Notes: generated by a model from the letters alone, not told the origin. Positions 50,467-62,150 are shown, counted from the first letter of the stretch. The stretch: 64,000 nt of DNA from Amoebidium appalachense (GCA_963693365.1 CAVNZM010000002.1:10416001-10480000), one strand, 5' to 3'. Numbers and translations: made by a program.

Positions 50467-52308
50467 GCACACACACACACACCCTCGAGTGCCACGGTAA
50501 TGTGCAGCAGCTTTTCCTTTTCAGGCTGTTCAGGCAGGGTGGTGTCGACATGCAGTTGGATGCGTCCCCCCGTGTACTGCGCCTTTTGCCGCTCGGGAGC
50601 AGGGCAAGGGGGATGTGCCGGTACGTCCTGTGTGTGTGTGTGTTGGGGGGGGGGGGGGGGGGGGGGGGGGGATGTATGTGTTACAGGGTTGGAAATATGG
50701 AGGAGACAACAAAGAGCAACAACAAAGCGTCACAAGGGTGGGAAATCCAAAATCAAACAATTTAAGCGTGCAGGCAGAAGACACTTGAACAGAGCCCATC
50801 ATCAGGGGGATTCTTATGCCTCCATAAAAGCATGGGTTTCGACTCTTTAACCTCTCGCGCGTGGTTCCCAACCCATACTTTGTTTCAACAGCAATAGGCG
50901 AGTCCACCCGTCTTGGCCAAAGACGAGCAGGGTTGTTCAAGAAGCAGCGATCTAAGAACGCAGAGTCTACAAAATCTGCAAGCAGACAAAAAAACAAAGA
51001 AAGCAGACAAAAAACAAAGAAAGCAAGCAGAGAGATAGAGCATAAGCCGGGCTTCTACAAAGCTCCCCGACTCCCTAACCGATAGAGAAGGGGGGGGGGG
51101 AGGGGGAGGGGGGGGGGGGGGGGAGGGGGGCAGGGGAGAGAGGGAGGGGAGCGGGAGAGAGAGGGGGAAGGGGGGCGGGGGGGGGGGGAGGGGGGGGGGG
51201 GGGGGGCATGGAGACAGAGAAAACAGGGGGGCAACTATTTATTAAAAGGTCACCCCACGTAATAAACCAATAGGTTCGACCCATGCCACTGGGGGGTAGT
51301 GCACCTGACCGGGTGGAACTTTAACGTGTTCGAACGGGTGGGTAAGCCCCTGGCGGCCAGCCAGCATTCACCTTGTGCCCATGGGCTTTAGGAAGCCATA
51401 ACGGTAGCCAAGTTGTATCACTACATGTGACACGCCATATGTCGAGACCCATTATGCACGGAGTGTAGTCTATATATATGTGTGTGTATATGATATTGAC
51501 ATCGTGTGTGAGTAAGATTATATTGGTGTGCGAATTCTTCGAATGATGGATTTGAGAAAAAATGAATAATGTGTGCCGCGATACATCGATGGATTGTTTC
51601 TGATGTATGATATGGTTTTATGAATGAGTTTATTGTAGATATATCCCTTAGCTAGTAGTCTAGATATTAGGGTAGCTGCGTGAATGGAGAAAGCATGCAA
51701 TGAGGAGCACTAACGGTGATAGCTACATAGTTGACTAGTTATGATACCATATTTGGCAGTGTTAAAAATGAATGAATCGATATGGAGATAGCGAACGATA
51801 GCGAGTTTAGAAAATGTGCTGGTATCGAGTTTATTGTATATGCTTGTGTGGATGCCGTGACTGGTTGCTCGGATATGGAGATCTAGATAGTTAACAGCGC
51901 TGCCTTCGTTAGCGAGATTGACTTGCAATGTGTTTTTAGGATAAATGCCGTATGCGTTGTCTTCGATATAAAGGTGATTGCTGACGATATTCTTGTTGAT
52001 AGAGATAAGATCATGGATATAGCGCTTAGTGAATTGGAATTCGATAAGAATATCTACACGCTGGTCGCGCACTAATTTTTCGAAAAGTTCTAATTCGTAA
52101 GTGAATAGATAATAGTTGGCTAGGAATACGGCGCAGTTCGCGCCCATCGGGATGTCTATTGATTGATGATAGAGATTGTCCCCGAAAGCCACGTAAGTGT
52201 TATCGATGAGGAAGCACGCAAGTTCGCAGAAAGGGGGGGGGAGGGGGGGGAGGGGGGATGTGACGTGTAACACAGTGGGTGCATAAGACCCGGCGTGTAA
52301 ATGTATGC

Positions 52309-52353
<45 letters not shown>

Positions 52354-53705
52354 TCACGAGCTGTGTGTGCGCCGGAGTGTGAATCTATGCAGTTTATGTT
52401 AAGTGAGGGAGCAGGGGTATGCTGTGTGATTGTGCATGTGTGGATGTATGCCTTGTGTAAAAGCTTGTTTGTGTGCTTTTGTGTGTATGTGTGTGTGTTT
52501 GTGGGGGGGGGGGGGGGGGGGGGGGGGGGGTTGGCGTGTGCTGTGTGTGTAGGTAGGTGTAGCCTCGCCCACCCACCCATTCAGTCCCTCACATCGTCCC
52601 TCCCTCCCCCCCTCCCCCTTCTTTCTCCATCAGCCCACACCCTCCCCTCCCCCCTCTCGCCCTCAGTTCCCCCATCTCTATATATCTCTCCCTCTCTGCC
52701 TGTGCACATCTTACCTTGAAATATTTGTGAGCCAGCTCCACCAGATAGTCGTGGTCCACCCCCGCAGCAGCCAGCACCATGCGTGGGCCCACAAAGTTCT
52801 CGGCCATGTACTCTCGCAGCATGTCGGGGGTGATCTTTTCGATCTGTGCGCACAGTACCATGAAAACTTAGTGTTCCATATAACTAGTATTGAACAGAAC
52901 AGATAAACAACTCTCCTCCCCTCCCCTCCTAAGGACATGCCCGCGCGTCCGCCCGCCCCGCCCACGCACACACGAACAGCAACTTTAGGCAATCCAACAC
53001 ACTGCCACCAAGCAACCAAACATCACCCAACAGTCTCCTCCATCAGCCTCAGGCCCCATGTGCCGACACGTGCACACACAATCCCCTCATCCACCTGTGT
53101 GGCTGTGTATGTGTGCGGGTAACTGCGCCTACAGCATGTGCCCCTACCATGTCCTCCGGGCAGACCAGGGGGTAGCCCAGGGTGTTGTTGTGGTATGCCG
53201 CCTGGTGCACCAGCTCAGGCACCACACGGTCGGGCTGCAACCCCCCACGTCAGACCCACTGCCCCCCCCCCTCCACCTCCACCACCACAACCTCAACACA
53301 CACACACTCCATCACCCTCACAGCAAAGGTTGTAACACCTCAGCCCTGACAACCCTCCCCCCCCCCCCCTCCCCCCTCTCCCCCTCCCTTCCGCCTGGCG
53401 CCCCCATGTACCCACGTGCCCCCCCCCCTACCTCCCCTTCCCAAGGCCTACCCCTATAAAGCCCTAAATCTCCACAAGAAATAAGCAGAAGCATCTCCCC
53501 CCCCCCACCCCCCTACCTCCCCCTTCCCAAGGCCTACCCCTATAAAGCCCTAAATCTCCACAAGAAATAAGCAGAAGCATCTCCCCCCCCCCCACCCCCC
53601 TACCTCCTTCCCCCTCCCCCAGCACTACAGTACCCCAACCTTCCAACATATCCCCTTATTCCCCTCGCCCCCCTCCCCCCCCCCCCTGCAACCCCTTTCC
53701 CATTA

Positions 53706-53739
<34 letters not shown>

Positions 53740-54051
53740 ACACACACACACCCCCACATGCACCTTTGAGAGCATCTCCATGATCTCGTATCTGACCAGT
53801 GTCCTCTGCTCCTCCAGCTCATCCTCCAGCACCAGACTGTTCTGCACCACATCACCAAGGATGTCCACCGCTGCCTCAACGTCCTGGCTGAACACAGACG
53901 CATAGTACATCATCGTCTCACGTGACCCCTGCATGTGTGTGTGCGTGTGGGTGGGTGTGCATGTGTGTGTGTGTGTGTGTGTGTGCTCATGTGCATGTGT
54001 GCATGTGTGTGTGTGTGTGTTCATGTGTGTGTGTGTGTGTGTGTGTGTGTT

Positions 54052-54107
<56 letters not shown>

Positions 54108-57100
54108 CATGTGCATGTGTGTGTGTGGGTGTGTGTTGTGTGTGTGCGCGTGCGCATCTGTGCGTGGGCATATGTGTGCGAGCACAATGTGTCAGTCCAC
54201 CAAGTGTCCTCGCTAGAACCCATAAACAGAGCCCTGCGATGTATCTGGTCGCTGGAAGAGGAACAAACGTTTTGTCATAGGGTGGGGGTACGTAGGGGAT
54301 GGAGGGATGAAGAAGACAGGAGGGGAATTCAGACTGCCCTAGAAGCCAAGATCACACACAGGCATAAATTGACAGCAAAGAACACACGCGGTAAAGGTAA
54401 CAGCGACTACTGCTTGGTGTTTCCTCCTCCCAAAGCTTAGAGCCCCCCTCCACCCCCTCCCCCCATAGTCAATGCCTCCTTCAACACTATCAGGAGAGAT
54501 AGTGCGGTCAACTGCATTCGATAGGAAGAGCCGGGGGAAGGTGTGTGGGTCGTTAGGAACGAGACCTTTTTTCACTAATGCACACAGGCACCTACGTGCA
54601 ACCGTGCTTGCCTATGGGTATGCAGACGGCTAGTTTCAACCGTGCTTGCCTATGGGTATGCAGACGGCTAGTTTCAACCGTGCTTGCCTATGGGTATGCA
54701 GGCGGCTAGTTTCAACCGTGCTTGCCTATGGGTATGCAGACGGCTAGTTTCAACCGTGCTTGCCTATGGGTATGCAGACGGCTAGTTTCAACCGTGCTTG
54801 CCTATGGGTATGCAGACGGCTAGTTTCAACCGTGCTTGCCTATGGGTATGCAGACGGCTAGTTTCAACCGTGCTTGCCTATGGGTATGCAGACGGCTAGT
54901 TTCAACCGTGCTTGCCTATGGGTATGCAGGCGGCTAGTTTCAACCGTGCTTGCCTATGGGTATGCAGACGGCTAGTTTCAACCGTGCTTGCCTATGGGTA
55001 TGCAGACGGCTAGTTTCAACCGTGCTTGCCTATGGGTATGCAGACGGCTAGTTTCAACCGTGCTTGCCTATGGGTATGCAGACGGCTAGTTTCAACCGTG
55101 CTTGCCTATGGGTATGCAGATGGCTAGTTTCAACCGTATTGCCTATGGGTATGCAGATGGCTAGTTTCAACCGTGCTTGCCTATGAGTATGCAGATGGCT
55201 AGGTTCCATGCTGACGAATTTTGGCGTATGCATGCACACGTGGGCCTTGTGCATGTGCGTGTATGCACATGCTCGTGCACAAACCTACTGCATGCATGCA
55301 TGTGTGTGCCTGCCTTATGTTTGTGCCCAGGGGCTGTGAGTGTGGCGGAGTTTCGCGTGTGCACAAACATAGGACCCTTACACAGGTGTGTGTGCACAAA
55401 ATGTGGTGTGGGTGTGTGCACAACATCCGGTGTGGGTGTGTGCACATATAAAGTGGGCGTATGTGCACATATAAAGTGGGCGTGTGTGCACATATAAAGT
55501 GGGCGTGTGTGCACATGTGGTGTGGGTGTGTGCACATATAAAGTGGGCGTGTGTGCACATATAAAGTGGGCGTGTGTGCACATATAAAGTGGGCGTGTGT
55601 GCACATATAAAGTGGGCGTGTGTGCACATGTGGTGTGGGTGTCTGCACACATGTGGTGTGGGTGTGTTTGTCTGCATGCACGTGACCAGAGCACGCACCT
55701 GGCTCAGTGCGTTGCCCCCCAGCCTCTCGAGCTCAGCAATCAGCTGGCGCCGTGACCTCTTCTTTGTGCTCTGCACCCACAGGGTTACCACCCACCACTA
55801 GAGTCGTCACCCCTACCCTTTCCACACTAACACCCATCCTCCCCCCCCCCCCCCCCCCCCCCCCCCCCGCCCGCCTCCCCCTCCCCCTCACCCACCCAAC
55901 ACACACCTCCTCTTCCGTTCTCAAACACTCACACAAAAACAAAACATTTCTCTTTCTTTTTTTTGGAGAGGGGGAGTAAGAGGGGGACAATCTCCTCATT
56001 CTCCAAAGGCAAACACACTCGCACACGTCGCCCACCACCCCCCCACCCTGCCCCTGGCCCCCTTTCCCCACACCCTCCCCCCACACACACACACACTACC
56101 CCCCCCAACACACAAAGACACATACGACCCCCCCCCCTCCCCCTACCATTCCCCCTCCCCCCCTCCCCCCCCCCCCCCCCTCCCCTACATACAAACATCA
56201 TACCTATCCCTCTGGGCCCCTCCCCACCTCCTTCCCCTTCTTACCTTGTAGGACATCCTGTCGAGCAGGTGGCTCACACCGTGCTGGCCTGGCCTCTCAT
56301 ATCTGGTGCCCGTGTCCACCACCACCCCCAGTGTGGCAAATGCCCCCGGTGTGTCCTCGCTGGCTATCTTGAGTCCAGACGGCAAAGTAGTCACGGAGGT
56401 GGCAGGCATGTGCGCACTAGAGGGTTGGGGGGGGGGGGGGGGGGGTAATAGGCAGGTGGAACAAGAAAGGGGATCAGAGTACAAGCAGCAACGGGATAAA
56501 GCAGGGGCTGGATGGGTGGTCGGGATGGAGGGGGGGGGGGGGGGGGGGAGGATAAAGTAGGTGAATGGGTATTCAGGAGGAGGGTAGTGCGCTGACGAGT
56601 GGGGGAAGAGAGCAGCTGCTCACTGAGTGAGCCAGGCATACAGAAGGGGGGAGGTGGGGTAGGAAACGGGAAATCCTCGGGGTGCCGCCGTGTAAGCACT
56701 TAGTGTCCCCATGACTCGTCTGAGGGATGCCCAACACAATTTCTCCAGCTCCACAGCCCTACCCAGAACATGCCCCGCCTACCCCACACACTCCATGTGT
56801 TGCTTCTCTAAACCCACTCAATAGCCTCCCTCTCCCATCCACTGCAGCCACCCACCTGTCTATTTCACTGTATTTAACCTGGCCCAGGCCTGGCCATGGC
56901 TCTGTGAGGGGCACGTCCAGAGCAGAAAATGTGGACTTTTTTCTGAGTGCTGCAACAGCAGTAGCGGCACTAGCAGCCGCCTGAGGAGGGGGGGGGGGTG
57001 AGGGGGGGGGGGGGGGGGGGAGGGGGGGGGGGGGGGAGGATCCAACGATGGGCACAGATAAGTCCTCTAGTAAACAGTTGATAAAAATGGAGGCACAGGT

Positions 57101-57219
57101 ATACTGATGTCAAAAACTTGCTTGTAGTGCTATCCTTGCACGTGCGAACGTTTGGGGGTCTTAGTGTCTGTATGTTTGTGTGTGTGTTTGTGTGTGTGTT
57201 TGTGTGTGTGTTTGTTTGT

Positions 57220-57276
<57 letters not shown>

Positions 57277-57310
57277 GTGCGTGTGTGTTTTGTGTGTGTG
57301 TCTGTCTGTC

Positions 57311-57380
<70 letters not shown>

Positions 57381-57423
57381 TGCGTGCGCGTGTGTGCTTG
57401 CGTGTGAGTGCGCGTGTGTACGC

Positions 57424-57470
<47 letters not shown>

Positions 57471-57888
57471 CGCGTGTGTGAGGTCTCTCCCTCTCTCTGC
57501 CCCCACCCTCCGCGCATCTCTCTGTGTGTATGACTGCGTACGGTTGTAGCTGGGTGTACAGGTGTAAGTGTGTGGGCATGTTCGCTTGAATTTCTGGTGT
57601 TGCAGATTGCGGTCAAGTGAGTATACACGAGTGGCGAAATTCGCATGCTTGTGCAAAACGTGTGTGAATGTGGTGTCCCTTAAATCCCTCCTGTGTGGTT
57701 GCACCTGTAGCTCCTGCGTGTCTGTGGAGTGTAAATCGTAGCAAGAAGGCGAGTGTGAAGCTGTTCTTGTGCGTGAGTGAACTGGCTCGAGTGCAGCAGT
57801 CAACATGCAAGACACGTTTGCCCCCTCCTGCCACTGCACGTACCTGGGCGGCGCTCAGACGGCCCAGACACCTCGCCGTAGACAGCAT
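46785..57888 (-). CDS. PMPCA: Mitochondrial processing peptidase subunit alpha, 12 exons
   Basis: MPP removes presequences from imported matrix proteins; the alpha subunit binds substrate and the beta subunit carries the zinc site. Exons 57888-57844, 56980-56856, 56416-56245, 55770-55699, 53928-53764, 53234-53148, 52843-52715, 50627-50483, 49924-49829, 49445-49300, 48587-48366 and 46868-46785 all join in phase to 495 residues ending in TAA. The first exon is a typical basic, Ser/Ala-rich presequence ([15 protein letters not shown]). Residues 106-110 read HLLDR where catalytic M16 proteins have HxxEH, as expected for a non-catalytic alpha subunit. The glycine-rich loop [14 protein letters not shown] (ending about 345) and following [11 protein letters not shown] are diagnostic. 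Further matches are [17 protein letters not shown] and [19 protein letters not shown]. Several introns begin or end in CA/GT repeats. A reverse-transcriptase remnant sits in the intron before exon 8 and a 38-nt minisatellite in the intron before exon 5. Confidence 0.95.
47491..47570. repeat. (GT)n microsatellite in the last MPP-alpha intron
   Basis: About 40 GT units are followed by a T/C tract and then by about 35 G (47617-47650). Further (GT)n arrays in the same intron lie at 47670-47706, 48057-48125 and 48138-48165. The intron spans 46869-48365 and is almost entirely simple sequence. Confidence 0.9.
49448..49514. repeat. (TG)n array abutting MPP-alpha exon 10
   Basis: About 33 TG units, (CA)n on the sense strand, supply the CACACAG acceptor of exon 10 directly. 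On the other side of that exon the donor GTGTGTG merges with another CA-rich block (49190-49299). Confidence 0.9.
49615..49745. repeat. Short tandem repeat containing CCAAT motifs
   Basis: Four degenerate units of about 32-34 nt share GGAGCCAAT and, in most, ATGCCTGGCA. They lie in the MPP-alpha intron between exons 9 and 10. Confidence 0.7.
51230..52260 (-). mobile_element. Decayed retroelement in an MPP-alpha intron
   Basis: An island free of microsatellites inside an otherwise repetitive intron (50628-52714) carries a reverse-transcriptase remnant (51710 to about 52240) plus about 480 nt of downstream sequence without recognisable coding. It is bounded by G-rich runs (51090-51206 and 52232-52257). 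It lies in the same orientation as the host gene. The ends of the element cannot be fixed: no terminal repeats or target-site duplication were seen. Confidence 0.6.
51710..52240 (-). pseudogene. Reverse transcriptase fragment, catalytic YxDD altered
   Basis: The frame encodes about 175 residues of a reverse transcriptase palm. Visible landmarks in order are [36 protein letters not shown] (the GIPMGTNC block), [12 protein letters not shown] (position of the YxDD box), VNYLDLHI and KYGIITSQ. This arrangement is typical of eukaryotic elements with Penelope-like or related RTs. The catalytic box has His in place of the first Asp, which should abolish polymerisation. The fragment lacks the N-terminal fingers, running upstream into a G/C run, and ends at a TAG soon after KYGIITSQ. 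It lies within an MPP-alpha intron on the same strand. RT identity is fairly sure; the element class is inference. Confidence 0.72.
53440..53600. repeat. 79-nt tandem duplication
   Basis: Two near-identical copies run from CCTACCTCCC through CCAAGGCCTACCCCTATAAA and CCCTAAATCTCCACAAG to GCAGAAGCATCTCCC. It lies in the MPP-alpha intron between exons 5 and 6 and differs mainly in C-run length. Confidence 0.85.
53944..54112. repeat. Interrupted (TG)n array next to MPP-alpha exon 5
   Basis: TG arrays with CATG interruptions begin a few bases from the exon 5 acceptor (TGCAG at 53929-53933 on the sense strand). The longest pure part is about 54060-54106. Confidence 0.85.
54595..55205. repeat. 38-nt minisatellite, about 16 copies
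   Basis: About 16 head-to-tail copies share CAACCGTGCTTGCCTATGGG and TATGCAGACGGCTAGTTT. Most are identical; a few carry GGCGG or GATGG variants, and the copies nearest 55140-55200 are the most diverged, one with a 1-nt deletion. There are no unique spacers. It lies in the MPP-alpha intron between exons 4 and 5. Confidence 0.95.
55380..55672. repeat. 23-nt tandem repeat with TATAAA
   Basis: About twelve units alternate between two forms: ACATATAAAGTGGGCGTGTG and a shorter GTGGTGTGGGTGTGTGCACA. Seven units contain TATAAA. It adjoins MPP-alpha exon 4 within the same intron as the 38-nt array. Confidence 0.85.
57170..57480. repeat. (GT)n/(GTCT)n/(GCGT)n cluster in MPP-alpha intron 1
   Basis: Pure (GT)n stretches (57224-57272 and about 57317-57361) are separated by (TCTG)n (57301-57316) and followed by (GCGT)n (57361-57389) and a GCGCGCGC block near 57464. 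Confidence 0.85.
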
Positions 57889-58985
57889 GGTTTGTGTGTG
57901 TGCGTGCAAAGGCTGTGCACGTAGCAGCTATAGAGCCCACCAACTATATATACGGTGTCTGGTTTGTCTTGGTCTGCCGCGCCTGAAAAAAGCAGACAGA
58001 GAGCAAGAAAGCAGAAAGAGCATGCCTGGTCAGCGCCACGTCATCAACATTTCTGTAGCAATCCATCCATTTATATGCACACAATATATCTCTTTTGTTT
58101 TTATATGGGCAACTAATTAGAGCCAAGTATATCTCAAAATCTTATATCATAATGTCTAAAGTTAGTGTATCTATAATTTAGGACATGCCTGGTTTGCGCA
58201 AACAGGCTGTATTCTGACTGTCGGACCGTAGCAGTGACCATCGCTTGGCAGCCAGTTGGAGCAAAGGGGGGCGGGTGGGAGCAGCTCTCCCAGAAGGAGG
58301 GGCCGAAGGGGGCATGGGGGGTGGGGGACGGTAGGGGGGTGGGGGGGAGGCCAAAGGAGGGGTGTGGGGTGGGGAATGGGTAAAGTGAGGAAAGGGGGGA
58401 GGGGGGGGGGGGGGGGAGGGGGGGGGTAAGGTTGAACCGGTCAAGGTCTAGCAGAGAACAACCCTGCAATGCCAGGCGATGGTGACTGTGGTTATATGCT
58501 CGTTCGGGGTGCTTAAGTGCTTGTGTGGGCCTGGCTGCAGCGGTGTGTGGGGAAACTCGTATACCCAGATGCCATCTAAAGATGTATTTCTGCAACAGTG
58601 TTCTTCCGAGCTCCACGGAACAAGAGCACCCAATAAACGCCAATAAGGGCTAAGGTTAAAGGGAGCTGGGAGCTGGTCTGTTCAGTGCGACCCAAAGTTT
58701 GGCCCAGGTCCTAATTGGATAAAATCAGCACTGGATTAGTTTCAGCGAGACACCAACCAATGTGGTTAATGATGTCAACATGCATACAACATTACTTAAG
58801 ATCGCTTTTATTTATTGCTCACATTCATGCATACGTATTTGCCACCCTACACCTTGAGGTACTTGCTTACTGATCATTTTTAAAGGTATAACCGGACAAA
58901 GCTGCCACGACCGACCAGGTAGGCATCCAAAAAAGAAGCAGCGATCTCTGAACGTCTCTTTGCACTCTACAAGGCAAGACCAGCA
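57889..58985. other. Spacer upstream of MPP-alpha and downstream of the hypothetical gene
   Basis: Contains the MPP-alpha promoter region and the 3' UTR of the next gene. One G-rich block lies at 58265-58430; the rest is ordinary sequence. The minus-strand frame at 58134-58643 depends on that G-rich block and is not supported. Confidence 0.5.
58807..58816 (-). terminator. Candidate polyadenylation signal of the hypothetical gene
   Basis: TTTATTTATT on the plus strand gives two overlapping AATAAA hexamers on the minus strand, about 170 nt after the TAG stop of the single-exon gene at 58986-59717. This supports that frame being a real transcription unit. Confidence 0.5.
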
Positions 58986-59717
58986 CTACACATCGTATGC
59001 TGGGCTAGTTCGCCTGTGTCCGTCCAGGGAGTTTTCACTTGGGGGCACCACAATAACGGTGGGCACGGCCGCAGGGAGGGGCTGGCCACTACTGCCGCCT
59101 GCCTGTGCACTCTGGTCTGTGGATGCGTGTTTCCTGTTCCGGAAGTGCTTGAGCACACGGCTGGGTGTGCGCAGTAGCGTGACCGCAAAGCTGGTTTTCG
59201 AACTTTTAGGTTTTGCTTGCTTGTCCGGCACACTGAGTGTTGCTTCTGCACTGGGTTGGTGCTGTTGCTCGGTGCCCATGCCAGCCACCACCGTGGCCAA
59301 TTGCTCCTGCGAAGCCGTTGCTGCAGCCAGGGAGGTCTTCAGCTGGGTGTACACTTTGGTCTGCTCGCTGGACAACGCATCCAGTTTCAACAGAGACCGT
59401 GCTAGCCTCTCACGCACTGCCGCTGACCGGGCCAGATAGTCATCCCCTGCCTCCTCCTCCTCCTGCAGCACATTTCTTTCTGGCGCTTTGTCGTGTCTGG
59501 CTGTGTGTGTGTCTGCGGTGACTGTGGGCTCCTCACTGTCCAGTTGGTCCAAGGCGTCATAGTAGAGTGTCTGTCTGCTCATAAACGCAGGGCCCTTGGC
59601 TAGCTTTGGGCTGTCCAGGTTTTTGCTCTTGCGGTTGTTGTGCCCAAACGTGAGTGTGGTGCCATATGGGCCTACACGGGACACCACACCTTCCTCGCAT
59701 GTGTCGGTAACTGCCAT
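58986..59717 (-). CDS. Hypothetical protein, 243 residues, single exon
   Basis: I do not recognise this protein. The frame is 243 residues, intact, made of balanced sequence without simple repeats, and starts at an ATG in a good context (CTGCC-ATG-G). It ends in TAG and is followed by a tandem AATAAA. The N-terminus contains a Gly-rich patch (VVSRVGPYGTTLTFGHNN). An acidic stretch (NVLQEEEEAGDDY, about 80-93) precedes a region likely to be helical or coiled coil (about 95-145: AAVRERLARSLLKLDALSSE, then Gln/Ala-rich). A basic segment (LLRTPSRVLKHFRNRKH, about 183-200) could bind nucleic acid or membranes. The tail is Pro/Ser-rich. No transmembrane segment or signal peptide is visible. It is the only intact single-exon gene in the window. 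It could be lineage-specific or a terminal exon of a longer gene; codon composition resembles its neighbours. Confidence 0.6.
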   Translation of the reverse strand: MAVTDTCEEGVVSRVGPYGTTLTFGHNNRKSKNLDSPKLAKGPAFMSRQTLYYDALDQLDSEEPTVTADTHTARHDKAPERNVLQEEEEAGDDYLARSAAVRERLARSLLKLDALSSEQTKVYTQLKTSLAAATASQEQLATVVAGMGTEQQHQPSAEATLSVPDKQAKPKSSKTSFAVTLLRTPSRVLKHFRNRKHASTDQSAQAGGSSGQPLPAAVPTVIVVPPSENSLDGHRRTSPAYDV

Positions 59718-61049
59718 GGTAGTGTGGGAGCGTGTGATGGAACACTGGTGCCTGTAGAATATACGTCTACCAACTCTTCGTTGCTGTTCAAGTTGATTTA
59801 CTACAGCCCCTCCCGATCGACCAGTGTGAGTTTTCCAACTAACTGCCGCTGTAACCTACTTTCATCGATGATGGCTATAATAATCTGTTTATCCAATTTT
59901 TGCACCTAAAGAGGCATTATGAACCGGGCTGGGAGGTTAACCTTCAGCGTGCTCAAGATAAGTGTCAAACGTGGAGTTACTTGCTCAGTCTAGCTTGCAG
60001 TGATTGAATCCTGCGTGCTGCTTGCTACTATGAGACAGCTGCTATGAGACAGGTTTTTGGGAATCCCCTTTTCTGCTTTATTTCCAGTATGGAGCCTGGA
60101 GTGTGATGATACTACGGTCTCATAAGCTGTAACACGGCACATACAAGCATCTGCAGTATCCGTAATGACACGGGTATAGGCCTACTGCACGCCCTGTTGC
60201 ACAGGCACTATCACAGAGGCTGAGGTAGAGATCTAACGGTGTCACTGATCAAACAGGAGTGGTGCCGGCTACACCACTCCGCGCACTGCTCATATTCGTC
60301 ACGTTCAGAGATGGAGCGGTCTACTGTTTGACATCCCCCGGACTAGCCCGAAAAGCATTCGGGTTGGAGCTGACTAGCCCAGCCCGAAAACGAAACGGGT
60401 TGGGCTAGGGGTGTTTGGGCTGGGACCCCTCTTTAGCCCCTCCTCACCCACTATATAGCAGCCCCCCAGGAGGCCAAAACCCCTCCTAAAACCCCCCTCC
60501 TTATATGTCGTTTGCGCAAACAGACCTGCCATATATGGTAGGTCAGCTGGCCCAACCCAACCCATTTCCAGCCCAAAACTTTTGCGGGTTGGGCTGACCC
60601 AGCCCAGACCGACCCAAAACCCGGCGCACCATCTCTGGTCACGTTGCCAACCAGCAAGATCATCTGGAAACGCCAGGGGCTATTATAGCTAACGTGTACG
60701 ATTCTACAATATGTGATTTTCGAGTTTTGAACACTTTGCTGTTATTCTATCTGCATCATTATTCTGAGAGCAAGTTTCAACGAGTACGAAGCGATTTTCG
60801 CATAGTAGAGATTCCGTGTACACGGCGTACAGCGACCAGCCTGGTAGGATGTCCCGGATCCACGGATTTGTCTGGATTTGTCACGAATAGATTGACGGTA
60901 TTTGTAGTTTGTGATCTTACACCAATCACATAGGCCCGACACCAGGAATCCCAAATACACTGTTCAATACAGTACTTGAAGAGACCGTTGAATTGTTCCA
61001 TGCAAGGCTGTTTATTGCATGTGTGACTGCAATACCCGCCTCCCTTAGT

Positions 61050-61085
<36 letters not shown>

Positions 61086-61304
61086 ACCACCACCACCACC
61101 ACCACCACCCCCAGCCAGACTCAGGGATTTCCCCCAACCCAAGGCCTCCATGATAAACTTGCCCCAACCCCAGAAGCTCCCCGGTGGCCCCCGTGGCAGC
61201 TAATAAGAACATTGCACATTTTGGCCAGCTGCAGGCCCTTGTATATGATAGTCACATATGTGCGTGTGGGTGCCCGGGGCACGCTACACTGTTAACATCC
61301 CCCC

Positions 61305-61338
<34 letters not shown>

Positions 61339-61673
61339 ACCACCACCACCACCAGTACCACCGCCGCCGCCACCCACTAAACAATTCCGACTAGTACTTC
61401 TAATCGCCTATAATTTTTCCTAAACAGTGCTCTCCTTTCTCCTTTTACCTCCCTTTTTTCATGTCGGTCATATCCCGTCGGTTTGTGGTAGTGGTAGTGG
61501 TAACTTATAGGAGTGAACGGTGACCGGTGGTGGTCACCACGAGGGTTGGGAGGGTGGTCGATGGGAGTTGGTGTACTTGTCTGTGTGTGTGTGTGTGTGT
61601 GTGTGGGCATGCGTGCGCACGTGTCTGTGTGCGTCTGTGCATGATGCATGTGTGGGTGTGGGTGGGTGTGGGT

Positions 61674-61711
<38 letters not shown>

Positions 61712-62150
61712 CTGTTTCTTTCTTTCTTTCTTTTTCATTTTTTTTGTGGTTGCTATGGGTCGGTGGGTGGGTGGGTGATGGCGGGGTTGGGGGGGTTTGG
61801 GGGGGGGGCTAGTAGAGGCTACAGCTCCAATGCATGAATCCCATCTCTTATGGTTAAAATGAGTCTAACTCGCAGGCTCTATCAAAAATTTACTGACATT
61901 ATGGTTGCATCAGCTAATAATGAGCCACCCACACTGCAAAGCTCTAACTATAAAAAGGCTCCATCCAGGTATGCATCCTGGTATGTCAGTGCTGGGGCAA
62001 ACCTGGGCAGCAAACAGGAGGAAACACTACGTGCATGGCACAGAGCACACAGGGCAAACTGGCATGCACTATTCACATAACAGGCAGAGAGAATCCATAC
62101 GTATTGTATCAAACATGCGCATACAACTCCTTATCCTCGAAAGCCCTCCC

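Noticed and set aside
51273-51283. GGTTCGACCC as a tRNA B box
   Set aside because: No A box or foldable cloverleaf lies at the right distance upstream on this strand.
54595-55205. Regular 38-nt repeats resembling a CRISPR array
   Set aside because: Units are contiguous with no variable spacers, inside a eukaryotic intron; it is a minisatellite.
61850-62080. A 76-residue plus-strand frame with balanced composition
   Set aside because: No recognisable family or supporting signals; kept only as a possibility within the spacer description.
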